Assembly: GCF_000214035.2 (NCBI RefSeq)
Contig: NZ_AFHG01000031.1
Coordinates: 1 to 64,000 of the forward strand
DNA length: 64,000 bases
Direction of reading: 5' to 3'
From: Methyloversatilis universalis FAM5
GTDB lineage: Bacteria; Pseudomonadota; Gammaproteobacteria; Burkholderiales; Rhodocyclaceae
Notes under the pieces: model-generated
What the model saw: only the letters and a program-made list of their open reading frames with translations
Databases searched by the model: none
What the model was told of the DNA's origin: nothing
Position numbers and translations under genes: made by a program
Shown: one piece after another, positions 34,652 to 45,939 of the stretch
Numbering within the stretch: the stretch's first letter is position 1
Layout: each line of letters opens with the position of its first letter

Positions 34652-35815
34652 ATGTCGCTCTCAACCCGGCGCTTCGCCTGGGCCGTCGCCGCCGCCTTTT
34701 CGTTCGGCGCCTATCTGGTGCTGCGTCCGTCACCCGAACAGCCAGTGGCGCCAGTCGATGTGCAGCGCGGCGAAGCCGCCCGGCCCGTTGCGGCCGCCGC
34801 ACCGCTGACCACGCTCACCATTGCCGCGATTTCGTCACCGCATCAGGGCCAGCAGGTGTTCAGCGGTGCAACCCAGATCATCCTGGAGCAGGGCTGGCTG
34901 GAGGCGGAACTGGCGCGCCGCGGTGTGGCGCTGAAGATTGAGCCGGTGTCGCCGGCGGTCGGCGGGCCGCAGATCAACGAGGGCTTCGCGGCCAAGCGCA
35001 TCGATTTCGCGGCCTATGGCGATTTTCCGGCGCTGATCGCGAAGGCCGGCGGCGTGGACATCCGCACCGTGCTGTCGCCGGGGCAGGGCAACAACGCCTA
35101 TCTGGTGGTGCGCAAGGGGCTGGCGGCGCAGTCGATACGCGACCTCAAGGGCAAGTCCATCGCCATTCACCGTGGCCGGCCCTGGGAACTCACCTTCGCC
35201 AAGCTGCTCGACGCGAACGGACTCACGCTGAGCGATTTCAAGATCTACAACCTGAACCCGCAGGCCGGCCACGCGGCGCTGGCGGCCGGCAAGGTGGACG
35301 CCACCTTCACGCTGAGCGAGGCGCTGGTGACCGAACAGCAGGGGGCCGGCCGCATCATCTGGTCGACCAAGGACGCGCCGCTGCACTGGAAGATGCGCAC
35401 CGGCCTGTGGGCGCGTCACGATTTCACCGAAGCGCATCCGGACATCACGACGCTGGTGGTGGCGGCCTACGTGAAGGCGGCGCACTGGCAGGCGCAGGAG
35501 GAGAACCGCGACAAGGTGCTGCAGATGGCGTCGCGCGGCAACCTGCCGGTGGACCTGATCGCGCGCGACTACGATGACCCGCGCCTGGGCTGGAAGGACC
35601 GTTTCTCGCCGCTGCTCGACGGCTTCTACCGCCAGCACTTCAGCGACGTGGCCGAATACATCCATGCCAACGGCCTGGTGCAGAAGCGGGTGCCGGTCGA
35701 GGACATCATCGACGACCGTTTCCTGGCTGCGGCGCTGCGCGAACTGTCCGCCGGCGGTCTGTCGCTCGACGGCTACTGGACGCCGCAGGCCGAACAGAAG
35801 GTGGCGGCCCGGTGA
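34652..35815 (+). CDS. ABC importer substrate-binding protein, SsuA/nitrate-sulfonate type
   Basis: A 387-residue extracytoplasmic receptor. An N-terminal uncleaved or Sec signal helix (FAWAVAAAFSFGAYLVL) is followed by a Pro-rich linker and the NMT1/SsuA fold: TIAAISSP, LRRGVALKIEPV-type strand, INEGFAAKRIDFAAYGDFPALIAKAGG, DLKGKSIAIHRGRPWELTFAKLLDANGL and AALAAGKVDATFTLSEALV. Sulfonates or sulfate esters are the expected ligands. The start at 34652 has AGGAAG upstream. It opens a four-gene importer followed by two monooxygenases, the layout of an enlarged ssu operon. Its stop overlaps the permease GTG as GTGA. Confidence 0.88.
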   Translation: MSLSTRRFAWAVAAAFSFGAYLVLRPSPEQPVAPVDVQRGEAARPVAAAAPLTTLTIAAISSPHQGQQVFSGATQIILEQGWLEAELARRGVALKIEPVSPAVGGPQINEGFAAKRIDFAAYGDFPALIAKAGGVDIRTVLSPGQGNNAYLVVRKGLAAQSIRDLKGKSIAIHRGRPWELTFAKLLDANGLTLSDFKIYNLNPQAGHAALAAGKVDATFTLSEALVTEQQGAGRIIWSTKDAPLHWKMRTGLWARHDFTEAHPDITTLVVAAYVKAAHWQAQEENRDKVLQMASRGNLPVDLIARDYDDPRLGWKDRFSPLLDGFYRQHFSDVAEYIHANGLVQKRVPVEDIIDDRFLAAALRELSAGGLSLDGYWTPQAEQKVAAR

Positions 35816-36603
35816 GTGCTGCGCGCATCGAAGAAGCCACGCTGCGCCGTATCGTCATGGTGGCGTCGCCGCTGGCGGTGCTGCTGGCCTGGCAGGTGCT
35901 GAGCGCAGCGCGGGTGTTTCCGCCCGAGGTGCTGGTGTCGCCACAGGCGGTGCTCGCGGCCTTTGGCCAGCTCACTGCCTCCGGCGAACTGGCCCGTCAT
36001 CTGGGCGAAAGCCTGCAGCGTCTGCTGTGGGGCTTCTCGATCGGCAGCGGCGCCGGGCTGCTGTTCGGTCTGGCGGCCGCACTGTCGCCGACCTTCGCGC
36101 GGCTGTTCGACCCGCTGTTCCAGGCGCTGCGCCAGGTGCCGGTGCTGGCCTTCATTCCGCTGCTCATTCTGCTGTTCGGCATCGACGAGGTGTTCAAGAT
36201 CGTCATCATCGCCAAGGCGGCCTTCTTCCCGACCGCACTGTCCACGCTGGACGGCGTGCGCGGTGTGCCCAGGGCCTGGTTCGAGGTGGCGCGCATCTAC
36301 CGTACGCCGCTGCCCTCGCTGGTGTGGCGGGTACTGATACCGGCCACGGTACCGTCCGTGCTGTCCGGCGTGCGGCTCAGCCTGACCCGTGCCTGGCTGG
36401 TGCTGGTGGCGGCCGAACTGATCGTGGCCGACAGCGGCATCGGGCAGATGATGGAAATGGGCCGCCAGATGTTCCGGCTCGACGTGGTCATGGTGGGCGT
36501 GGTCGTGTGCGGCGTCATCGGTTTCGCGCTCGACCGCGGTTTCGTGCTGCTGCAGGCACGTCTTCTGCGCTGGCGTGCCCAGCCGGCAGGAGCGGAGGCA
36601 TGA
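35812..36603 (+). CDS. ABC importer permease 1, SsuC family
   Basis: A 263-residue inner-membrane protein with six hydrophobic segments. The coupling motif contacting the ATPase is near WFEVARIYRTPLPSLVWRVLIPATVPSVLSGVRLS. Start GTG at 35812 overlaps the binding-protein stop; its own stop overlaps permease 2 as ATGA. Two different permeases in one importer imply a heterodimeric channel, unlike the SsuC homodimer. Confidence 0.9.
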   Translation: MSAARIEEATLRRIVMVASPLAVLLAWQVLSAARVFPPEVLVSPQAVLAAFGQLTASGELARHLGESLQRLLWGFSIGSGAGLLFGLAAALSPTFARLFDPLFQALRQVPVLAFIPLLILLFGIDEVFKIVIIAKAAFFPTALSTLDGVRGVPRAWFEVARIYRTPLPSLVWRVLIPATVPSVLSGVRLSLTRAWLVLVAAELIVADSGIGQMMEMGRQMFRLDVVMVGVVVCGVIGFALDRGFVLLQARLLRWRAQPAGAEA

Positions 36604-37391
36604 GTGCGGCGCTGCGCAGGTACGGCGGCGGTCTGCCGGCCCGCATCGCACTCGGCCTGCTGGTGCCGCTGGCGCTGATCCTGCTGTGGGATCACCAGGC
36701 GCGCCACGGTGGCGAGCATGCGTTCGCCTTCGTGTCCGCGGCCCAGGTGGCCGGCGCACTGCGCGAACTGTGGCAATCCGGCGATCTGCTCACCGCCTAC
36801 GGCAACAGTCTGCGCAATGCCTTCGGCGGGCTGTTCTGGGGCAGCGTGACCGGGCTCGCGGTGGGTTCGGCGATGGCGCTGCTGCGGCCGGTTGACTGGG
36901 TGCTCACGCCGCTGTACCACGGCCTGCGCCAGGTGCCGCTGCTCGGCTGGCTGCCGCTGATCGGGCTGTGGTTCGGCAGTGGCGATCTGTCCAAGGTGAT
37001 CGTGGTGTCGCTGTCCGCCTTCTATCCGGCGGTGCTCTACACCTACGAGGGGCTCAAGGGCGTCGAGGCACGCATGCTCGAGGTCGGCCGGCTGTACCGG
37101 CTCACGCCGTGGCAGACCTTCTGGCGCATCCGCTGGCCGTCGGCGCTGCCGTCCATCTTCACCGGCCTGCTGCAGTCGGTGGCCTTCGCCTGGATCGCGA
37201 CGATAGGCGTCGAACTGCTGTTCCCGACCGGCTTCGGGCTGGGCACCGTGATGCAGCACGGTCAGCTGCAGGCGCGGCTGGACATCGTGGTGGTGTGTAT
37301 CGCGGTGGTCGGCCTGACCGGCTTCGCGATCAATCTGCTGGTGGCCCGCCTGAGCCGGCACGCCCTGCGCTGGCGACCGGTGCGCACCTGA
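36600..37391 (+). CDS. ABC importer permease 2, SsuC family
   Basis: A 263-residue permease of the same family as permease 1, with segments GLLVPLALILLW, FGGLFWGSVTGLAVG and the ATPase-contact loop LEVGRLYRLTPWQTFWRIRWPSALPSI. The ATG at 36600 overlaps the permease 1 stop. The two are equal in length but clearly divergent, so this is an old duplication within the operon rather than a recent copy. Confidence 0.9.
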   Translation: MSAALRRYGGGLPARIALGLLVPLALILLWDHQARHGGEHAFAFVSAAQVAGALRELWQSGDLLTAYGNSLRNAFGGLFWGSVTGLAVGSAMALLRPVDWVLTPLYHGLRQVPLLGWLPLIGLWFGSGDLSKVIVVSLSAFYPAVLYTYEGLKGVEARMLEVGRLYRLTPWQTFWRIRWPSALPSIFTGLLQSVAFAWIATIGVELLFPTGFGLGTVMQHGQLQARLDIVVVCIAVVGLTGFAINLLVARLSRHALRWRPVRT

Positions 37392-37429
37392 GCTGGCCCG
37401 CTTCGCCCCCTGAATTCCGGAACCTCGAC

Positions 37430-38281
37430 ATGAACATCGATTCGCGCGCCGCGGTGCGCACCCCTGAACAGCCGGCGCTCCGCTCCGGCGCGCTGCAGCT
37501 GAAGGAGGTGCGCAAGCGCTTCCTGTTCGATCAGCGCGAACTGACTGTGCTGACCGGCCTGAACCTCGACGTGCGTCCGGGCGAATTCCTCAGCATCGTC
37601 GGCCCCTCCGGTTGCGGAAAGTCGACGCTGCTGCGACTGATCGCCAGCCTGGACGATGACTATGAAGGCCATATCGCGCTCGACGGTCGTCGCGTCGCCG
37701 GCACCTCGCTCGAACGCGGCCTGGTGTTCCAGGACCATCGGCTGTTCCCGTGGATGACGCTGGAACAGAACGTGGCGTTCGCGCTGATCCGGCGCGACAT
37801 GTCGGCCGCGGCGCGCGACCGCCTGGTGCGCGAGCACATCGCGCTGGTCGGCCTGAGCGGCTTCGAGCAGGCCTATCCGCACCAGCTGTCGGGCGGCATG
37901 AGCCAGCGCGCCGCCATCGCCCGGGCGCTGGTGAACGAACCCAAGGTGCTGCTGCTGGACGAGCCCTTCGGCGCGCTCGACGCGCTGACCCGGGTGCATC
38001 TGCAGACCGAGCTGCAGCGCATCTGGATGAGCCAGGGCTCGACCATGATCATGATCACCCACGACGTCGACGAGGCGCTCTACCTCGGTGACCGGGTGGC
38101 GGTGATGCAGGCGCATCCGGGCCGCATTGCGCACATCGTCGATGTCGATCTGCCGCATCCGCGCGACCGCGCCGCACCGCTGCTGCATCGGCTCAAGGAC
38201 GACATCCTGGCCGAACTGACCGCCACCGACGCGCCGCGCGGCGAGGCGGTGGTGCCGCTGACCCGGCGCCGGCCAGGCTGA
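37430..38281 (+). CDS. ABC importer ATP-binding protein, SsuB family
   Basis: A 283-residue ATPase for the two SsuC-type permeases. Walker A is VGPSGCGKSTLLRL, the Q-loop VFQDHRLFPWMT, the signature LSGGMSQRAAIARAL, Walker B VLLLDEPFGALDALT and the H-loop MIMITHDVDEAL. All are intact. The N-terminal 25 residues and C-terminal 20 residues lie outside the fold. The start at 37430 follows a 38-bp gap. The EPFGALDALTR motif is typical of the nitrate/sulfonate/taurine ATPases (SsuB, TauB). Confidence 0.92.
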   Translation: MNIDSRAAVRTPEQPALRSGALQLKEVRKRFLFDQRELTVLTGLNLDVRPGEFLSIVGPSGCGKSTLLRLIASLDDDYEGHIALDGRRVAGTSLERGLVFQDHRLFPWMTLEQNVAFALIRRDMSAAARDRLVREHIALVGLSGFEQAYPHQLSGGMSQRAAIARALVNEPKVLLLDEPFGALDALTRVHLQTELQRIWMSQGSTMIMITHDVDEALYLGDRVAVMQAHPGRIAHIVDVDLPHPRDRAAPLLHRLKDDILAELTATDAPRGEAVVPLTRRRPG

Positions 38282-38320
38282 TCGCATTCCCATCATCCCG
38301 TCGTACCCGAGGAGTTTCCG

Positions 38321-39289
38321 ATGTCGCCTACTTTCTACTGGCGCCTGCCCGGCGCGGACGATGCGCGCAACCGCGCCTTCGACGCGCTGGCGGCCGGCAA
38401 CGCGCCGCGCCTGCCTGCGGCCAACGACCTGCGGCATGGCCGCTACGGCAGTTTCGATCACGTGGTTCAGGTGGCGCGCGCCGCCGAACTGGTGGCCTTT
38501 GACGGTCTGGTCGCCAGTGACGACCCGGAAGGCGACGCCGCCCTCATCGTGCTCGGTGCGCTGGCGCGCGAGGTGCGCAGGCTGAAACTGGTCGCCACCT
38601 TCAGCCCCGGTGCCGGCTCTGCGGTGTATGCGGCGAAGAAGGCGGTGAGCTTCCAGCGCTACAGCGGCAACCGCTTCGGCTGGGCGCTCGAATCGTCGGA
38701 CGATGCGGCGCGCCGGCGCCGGCTCGGCGATTTCGTCGGCAGCGGCGACCTCGGCGCACGGCTCGAGGATTTCGTCACCGTGGCGCGTGGCGTGATCGAG
38801 TCCGCGCACTTCAGTCACGACGGTCCTTTCTTCTCGGTGCTGGAGGGCGGCTTCCAGGGGCCGCTGTCCGGCCGTCCCTTTCCCGAACTGACGCTGGCCG
38901 GCGATGGCGCCGAAGCCATCGAGCGTTCGGCGCGGCTGGCCGACGTGCACGCCTTCACGCTGGGCGAGGCGCTGAGCGAGCGCATCGCGCTGCTGCGCGA
39001 GGCCGCGCTTCGCGCGGGCCGCTCGCCGCAGGTGGCGCTGCGCGCCCGCATCGTGTCGCACGACGACGGCGCGCGTGCCCGGCTGGAAGCCGAGCGCGCA
39101 GGTCTGGCCCATGCGCCGGACCTGCTGGTCGGCAGCTACGACGAACTGGCCGCGCGCATCGTCGCGCTGCACCGGCAGGGCGTCGATCGTTTCGAACTGT
39201 CCTCACCGCGTTCGCTCGACGAGGTGTATCGCGTCGGCGAACACCTTCTGCCGCGCGTGCGGCAACTGCTCGGCAGGAAGGCCGCCTGA
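38321..39289 (+). CDS. Short divergent LLM-family protein
   Basis: A 322-residue luciferase-like protein, about 70 residues shorter than its neighbours. The N-terminal half follows the family (FYWRLPG, VVQVARAAELVAFDGLVASDD, LALAREVRRLKLVATF, FQRYSGNRFGWALES). The stretch that in SsuD forms the mobile loop and the PNLWAG segment is missing: RIVSHDD runs almost directly into DLLVGSYDELAARIVALH. It ends with the usual YRVGEHLLP. It may be inactive, or pair with the complete monooxygenase encoded 2 bp downstream, as luciferase beta pairs with alpha. GAGGAG precedes the start. Confidence 0.82.
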   Translation: MSPTFYWRLPGADDARNRAFDALAAGNAPRLPAANDLRHGRYGSFDHVVQVARAAELVAFDGLVASDDPEGDAALIVLGALAREVRRLKLVATFSPGAGSAVYAAKKAVSFQRYSGNRFGWALESSDDAARRRRLGDFVGSGDLGARLEDFVTVARGVIESAHFSHDGPFFSVLEGGFQGPLSGRPFPELTLAGDGAEAIERSARLADVHAFTLGEALSERIALLREAALRAGRSPQVALRARIVSHDDGARARLEAERAGLAHAPDLLVGSYDELAARIVALHRQGVDRFELSSPRSLDEVYRVGEHLLPRVRQLLGRKAA

Positions 39290-39291
39290 TC

Positions 39292-40482
39292 ATGACCCAC
39301 GCTTCATCCACCGCACAGACCATCGATTTCTTCTGGCGCCTGCCCACGCATGGCGACATCAGCACCGTGCGCAGGCCGCAGTCGACCCGCGGCGACTGGT
39401 GGCCGCTGCGCGACGGCAATCAGGCGCCGGGCCTGCTGTACGGCGAACCGGATGGCAGCAGCTACATCGACCACCTGGCACAGATCGCAAAGGCGGCCGA
39501 AATTTCCGGCTTCCAGGGCGGCCTCATTCCGTCCTTCCCGATGACTGATGACCCCTGGGTGATCGCCGCCCACCTCGCGCGCGAAACGAAAACCTTCCGC
39601 TTCATGCTGGCTTTCCAGCCGGGCTTCCTGAATCCGGTCGAGGCGGCGCGCATGTCCGCCACGCTGCAGCGCGTGAGCGGCGACCGCATGCTGTTCAACA
39701 TCATCACCGGCGGTGGCGGCCCGGCCCAGCTGTGGTGGGGTGACCGCTTTTCGCACGACGACCGCTACGGCCGCACCACCGAGTTCCTCGACATCTTCAA
39801 GGGGGTCTGGAAGGGTGACGGCCCCTTCGATTACGACGGCCGCTTCTACCAGGTGGAGCAGGGCAGGCTGCCGCAGGCGCTGGCGTCCACCGGGTTGCCG
39901 GAAATCTATTTCTCCGGCTCTTCGGATGCCGCGCTGGCTTCGGCGTCGAAGCACGCCGATTTCTATCTGTCCTGGCTGGAACCTTTCGATCAGGTGGCCG
40001 AGAAGTTCGCCCGGGTGAAGGCGCGCACTGCGGCGCTGGGCCGGCGCATCCGGTGCGCGATCCGCGTCGACATCATCGCGCGGCCGACCGAAGAGGAAGC
40101 GTGGGCCGACGTGAAGGCCGGCTTCGAATCGCTCGGCCCGGAACGCCGAGATGCCTTCCGCCAGAGCGGTGGCGACTCGGTGGGCGTCAGCCGTCAGGCG
40201 GGCTACCGCCCGGCTGACGCGCAGCGCTACGAGGACCTCATCATCGCCCCCAATCTGTGGGCCGGCTTCAGCCTGCTGCGCGGCGGCCCGGCCATCGGCA
40301 TCGTCGGGTCCTACGAACAGGCGGCACAGAAACTGGACGAACTGATCGCACTGGGCGCCGACGGCTTCATCCTCGCCGGCACGCCGCATCTGGAAGAGGC
40401 CTACCGGATCGGCGAGGAAGTGCTGCCGCTGGTCACCGGCAAGGGGCGCATCGAGCGCGCCGGCCTGCGCGCGGTGGGCTGA
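39292..40482 (+). CDS. LLM FMNH2-dependent monooxygenase, SsuD-like
   Basis: A 396-residue enzyme close to SsuD: FFWRLPTHGDI (SsuD has the active-site His in LPTHGD), YIDHLAQIAKAAEISGF, ARETKTFRFMLAFQPGF, RMLFNIITGGG, DDRYGRTTEFLDIF, YFSGSSDAALASASKHADFYLSW, IRVDIIARPTEEEAW, IIAPNLWAGFS and HLEEAYRIGEEVLP. Arg226 of SsuD is kept and His228 is Asp. The start at 39292 is 2 bp after the short LLM gene, with AGGAAGG inside that gene. Expected reaction: sulfonate + FMNH2 + O2 to aldehyde + sulfite. It ends the importer operon. Confidence 0.9.
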   Translation: MTHASSTAQTIDFFWRLPTHGDISTVRRPQSTRGDWWPLRDGNQAPGLLYGEPDGSSYIDHLAQIAKAAEISGFQGGLIPSFPMTDDPWVIAAHLARETKTFRFMLAFQPGFLNPVEAARMSATLQRVSGDRMLFNIITGGGGPAQLWWGDRFSHDDRYGRTTEFLDIFKGVWKGDGPFDYDGRFYQVEQGRLPQALASTGLPEIYFSGSSDAALASASKHADFYLSWLEPFDQVAEKFARVKARTAALGRRIRCAIRVDIIARPTEEEAWADVKAGFESLGPERRDAFRQSGGDSVGVSRQAGYRPADAQRYEDLIIAPNLWAGFSLLRGGPAIGIVGSYEQAAQKLDELIALGADGFILAGTPHLEEAYRIGEEVLPLVTGKGRIERAGLRAVG

Positions 40483-40788
40483 GCCGTCAGGGCAGGCAGC
40501 GAGGCCCTTTCCGCGCCGTCTGCCCACCACCGGGCGGCTCCCGGCGCTTGCGGCGCGGGTGTCGGCGGACACCGCCCTCCATGCGGCGTAAAGTGATCCG
40601 GATGCACACGGCGTACCGGTCGCAAGTCGCCGTGCTGCGTGCCTGCCCATGGGGCTGCGGCGGGACGCCGCCTGAACAGGGCGTTCGCGCTCGCGGACGG
40701 TGCTCGTTCTGCATCCACCTGCTGAGGCCGTTGTGAACGACAGAAGGCCGGGGCAGGGCCCCGGCCTTCATGGCTGCAGCCAGCCGGA
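40483..40788. other. 306-bp convergent intergenic region
   Basis: Between monooxygenase (plus) and sfnB (minus) stops. Apart from the hairpin at 40744-40768 I see nothing in it. Confidence 0.55.
40744..40768. terminator. Hairpin between convergent genes
   Basis: aaggccggggc pairs with gccccggcctt around agg. It has no long T-run, but the position between converging stops favours a terminator used in both directions. Confidence 0.6.
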
Positions 40789-42042
40789 TCAGACGCCCTG
40801 GCGAGCCTGGGTGATCTGGTTGTATTCGCCCGGATCGACACCGTTCAGATAGAAATTGCCGACGTGCTGCAGGCGCCAGCGTATCGGGTCGTGCGTGGTG
40901 TGCACGCGTGCGTTGCGCCAGAAGCGGTCGAGGTTCCACTTTTCCAGCGAGCTGCTGGCGCCGAGCAGCGAGAACAGGTCACTGCCGATCGCAAGCGACG
41001 CCTCGTCCGATTTCGCGCGCGCGGTAGCCACCGCGAGGATGAGTTCGGTCGCGAGGTCATGATCGTCCGGTGCGGCGCGGTGCTGGTCGAACACGTCGGC
41101 CGCATAGCGCAGCGTGGCTTCGGCGGCGCGCACCGCGACCGCGTACTGACCGATGCGATTGATGATGAGCGGTTCGTCGGTCGGACGCTCGACACCGCTT
41201 TCCACCCAGGCGCGGGCGTGCGTGTTCAGATAGTCGATGGCGGCGGCCAGTGCGCCTGACGCGATGCCGGTGTCGATGGCCGCGTGCAGGATCTGCGGGA
41301 AGGTGAGGCCGGTGCGCGGGAAGGGACCCTTGCCGCGCGGCGTCTGGATGGACGGGTCGACCTCGACGTTGTCGAACAGCACCGTGCCGCTGACCGAGTG
41401 GCGCTGGCCGTAGGCGTGCCAGTCGTCGAGCGCGGTGACGCCCGGCGCGTGACGCGACACCAGCGCGCCACCCGGCGTGCCGTCGGCGCCGCGGGCCGAA
41501 ACCGAAATCCAGTCTGCGAGGTAGGAACCGGTGGCGTAGAACTTTGCGCCATTGAGGCGCAGCGTGCCGTCGGCGTCGGTCTCGAGGCGGGTCTTCTGGT
41601 CGAACTTGTTCTTGCCGCCCACCTCCGCCAGCGCATTGCCCAGCCGCTTGCCGGCCAGCAGTTCGCGCGAGAAGAAGGCGCGCACGTCTTCGGATTCGGC
41701 ATTGACCAGTCCGCGCGCCATCACGTGATGGATCTGCAGGATCTGGCCCACGCCGCCATCGGCGGCGGAAATGATGCGCACGGTGTCGACAATGGTCTTG
41801 ACCGATGCACCCAGGCCGCCATATTCCGGGCGCACCGATATGCCGGTGAGGCCGGAGGTGGACAGCAGCTCGGCCTGGCGTACCGGCAGCTGCTTCTCGC
41901 TGGCCGGGTCGCGCGCCAGTTCGGCGATGATGGCAGCAGCGGCGTGGGCGGCGCGTATGGCCTCCTCTTCGCTGCGGATGATGGTGACGGCGCGTGCGGG
42001 ATCGGCAGCGGCCGGTGCCCTGATTTCGGAAACGTGGCTCAT
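40789..42042 (-). CDS. sfnB: SfnB-family sulfur acquisition oxidoreductase (acyl-CoA dehydrogenase fold)
   Basis: A 417-residue flavoprotein of the acyl-CoA dehydrogenase fold, in the group with SfnB and DszC, which use reduced flavin and O2 rather than CoA thioesters. Landmarks: GISVRPEYGGLGASV, ADGGVGQILQIHHVM, EVGGKNKFDQ, LNGAKFYATGSYLADWISVSA, FDNVEVDP, and the C-terminal NLDRFWRNARVHTTHDPIRWRLQHVGNFYLNG, which is diagnostic. The start at 42042 has AGGAC upstream. It is 80 bp after the TonB receptor on the same strand, with a terminator between. Probably oxidizes a sulfide, sulfoxide or sulfone. Confidence 0.9.
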   Translation of the reverse strand: MSHVSEIRAPAAADPARAVTIIRSEEEAIRAAHAAAAIIAELARDPASEKQLPVRQAELLSTSGLTGISVRPEYGGLGASVKTIVDTVRIISAADGGVGQILQIHHVMARGLVNAESEDVRAFFSRELLAGKRLGNALAEVGGKNKFDQKTRLETDADGTLRLNGAKFYATGSYLADWISVSARGADGTPGGALVSRHAPGVTALDDWHAYGQRHSVSGTVLFDNVEVDPSIQTPRGKGPFPRTGLTFPQILHAAIDTGIASGALAAAIDYLNTHARAWVESGVERPTDEPLIINRIGQYAVAVRAAEATLRYAADVFDQHRAAPDDHDLATELILAVATARAKSDEASLAIGSDLFSLLGASSSLEKWNLDRFWRNARVHTTHDPIRWRLQHVGNFYLNGVDPGEYNQITQARQGV

Positions 42043-42069
42043 CGCATGTCCTGTCGTATGGGGGAAGGA

Positions 42070-42098
42070 AAAATGCGGACAGCCGCAGGGCTGTCCGC
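42070..42098 (-). terminator. Rho-independent terminator after TonB receptor
   Basis: Minus strand: gcggacagcc-ctgc-ggctgtccgc then ATTTTTCC. It would end most receptor transcripts before sfnB, leaving sfnB to read-through. Confidence 0.8.
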
Positions 42099-42121
42099 GT
42101 CAGCGGGGATGGACTGTCCGC

Positions 42122-44362
<2,241 letters not shown>

Positions 44363-44448
44363 GGGGAGCTTCTTCCTGTCTTGAAATGTCTGGCCCGCGT
44401 CGTCATCGCCGGGTGGTCCCGGTGCGCGCGCAGGTCGCCCGCCTGCCT

Positions 44449-44464
44449 TGCATGTCGCGTGCCA
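44449..44464 (-). promoter_or_regulatory. Sigma-54 promoter of TonB receptor copy 1
   Basis: Minus-strand TGGCACGCGACATGCA: perfect -24 half and ATGCA at -12, 87 bp before 44362. Confidence 0.72.
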
Positions 44465-44671
44465 TGCGGAAAACACGTCGGCATGCGCGTTTCGGGTACT
44501 TCGGTGCGCAGTGGTGCGCACCGGCTGCGCGCGCTCGGTGGAAATTTCGGCAGCCCTGTCGGCTTGGGCGCAGCGCGACGGGTGCCGTCGTGCGCGACCG
44601 AGGTCGACGGTCCGGCGCCGGCCGGTCATTTGCGCCGATGCCGTGCGCAGCCGGCGTCGGCACAAGGCGGA

Positions 44672-44687
44672 TGGCATGAATGCTGCT
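44672..44687 (+). promoter_or_regulatory. Sigma-54 promoter of monooxygenase at 44743
   Basis: TGGCATGAATGCTGCT: TGGCA and CTGCT correctly spaced, 56 bp before the start. Confidence 0.65.
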
Positions 44688-44742
44688 GAAGTAGGCGTTC
44701 CCGATTCATCAAGCACACGGCACAGAAAAGGACCGTCCACTC

Positions 44743-45939
44743 ATGTCGATCAAGCTGCTCTGGTATCTCACCGCACCCGATGGCCCTTACCCCTGGGATC
44801 CGAAAGGCCGCTGGAAAACCGATTTCCGCCATCTCGAACAGCTCGCGGTCACCATCGACCGCCTCGGCTATTACGGCGCGTTGCTGGGCACCAGCGCCAA
44901 TGAAAGCCTGGTGGTCGCTTCCGCCCTCATTTCGGCGACCGAGCGCATGCGCTTCCTCGTCGCCCAGCATCCGGGCGAACTGTCGCCGGCGGTGCTGGCC
45001 AAGTACGCGCAGACCTTCGACGCGTTCTCCAACGGGCGCCTGCTGTTCAACGTGATCAACGGCAACGATGCCGGGCTGGCTGCGCTGGGCGTGCATTACC
45101 CGCACGACGAGCGCTACGACTTCAGCCGCGAATACTGGGACGCCTTCCGGCGTGTCTATGCCGGCGACACCAGCGGTTACGACGGCAAGTTCGTGAAGCT
45201 GGCACCGCGCAGCAGTGGCCCGAGCCCGATGGGTACCTGGAACCCGCCGACCCAGCTGCCGGGCATACCGCTGTGGGGCGCAGGCACGTCGCCTGCCGGT
45301 GTCGCTCACTCGGTCGAACTGCTGGATGTCTATCTGAGCTTTGCCAACACGCCGCCGCTGCTGGGCGACAAGTTCCGCCGCGTCGGCGCCGAGGCGGCAA
45401 AGATCGGCCGCACGCTGGAATATGGCACCCGCCTGCAGGTGATCGTGCGGGAAACCGAGGAGGAGGCCTGGGCGCAGGCCGAGTGGTTCCTGAGCAAGTC
45501 CTCGGTCGAGCACGCACGCCGTTCCGCCGAGCGCCAGCTGCCGCCGGGCGTGACGCTCGAGAACTACAGAAGCGACAACCCCATCATCCAGAAGAACGTC
45601 GACACCCTGCTGTCAGGCCGCCTGCCCAGTGCGAAGGACCTGGAAATCTATCCGAACGTGTGGGTGGGGCCGGCCTGGTTCGGTTTCGACATTCTCGGTC
45701 CGGCATCCGGCACCACGCTGGTCGGCAGTGCCGAAAACGTCGCCGCCCGCCTGCGCGAATACGAGGCGCAGGGCACCAACGCCTTCATCCTGTCCGGCTG
45801 GCCGCTGATCGACGAGGCGCACCGGGTCGCCGACCTGCTGTTCCCGCTGCTCGATCTCGATCATGGCTTCGATGTGCCTTCGCTCGGGGTACAGGCGAAG
45901 CCGCGTCTGGCCCCGCCGCCGAAAGCTGCGGCCGCCTGA
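44743..45939 (+). CDS. LLM FMNH2-dependent monooxygenase, SsuD-like (paralogue pair A)
   Basis: A 398-residue monooxygenase. Motifs: KLLWYLTAPDG, HLEQLAVTIDRLGYYGALL, GRLLFNVINGND, HYPHDERYDFSREYWDAF, WGAGTSPAGVAHSVELLDVYL, TRLQVIVRETEEEAW, NVWVGPAWFGFDILG and LSGWPLIDEAHRVADLLFPLLDLDH. SsuD Arg226 is kept (TRLQ), His228 is Gln. The Cys54 region of SsuD (GRSCEDAW) reads GTSANESL, so no Cys. The paralogue at 48933 is the same length and very similar. The start has AAAGGA upstream. Transcribed away from TonB receptor copy 1, so uptake and oxidation of one substrate may be paired. Confidence 0.9.
   Translation: MSIKLLWYLTAPDGPYPWDPKGRWKTDFRHLEQLAVTIDRLGYYGALLGTSANESLVVASALISATERMRFLVAQHPGELSPAVLAKYAQTFDAFSNGRLLFNVINGNDAGLAALGVHYPHDERYDFSREYWDAFRRVYAGDTSGYDGKFVKLAPRSSGPSPMGTWNPPTQLPGIPLWGAGTSPAGVAHSVELLDVYLSFANTPPLLGDKFRRVGAEAAKIGRTLEYGTRLQVIVRETEEEAWAQAEWFLSKSSVEHARRSAERQLPPGVTLENYRSDNPIIQKNVDTLLSGRLPSAKDLEIYPNVWVGPAWFGFDILGPASGTTLVGSAENVAARLREYEAQGTNAFILSGWPLIDEAHRVADLLFPLLDLDHGFDVPSLGVQAKPRLAPPPKAAAA

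Larger units (their letters stand above)
44363..44742. other. 380-bp divergent intergenic region
   Basis: Holds back-to-back sigma-54 promoters for the receptor (44449-44464, minus) and the monooxygenase (44672-44687, plus), about 210 bp apart, enough for shared activator sites. No gene is seen. Confidence 0.55.
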
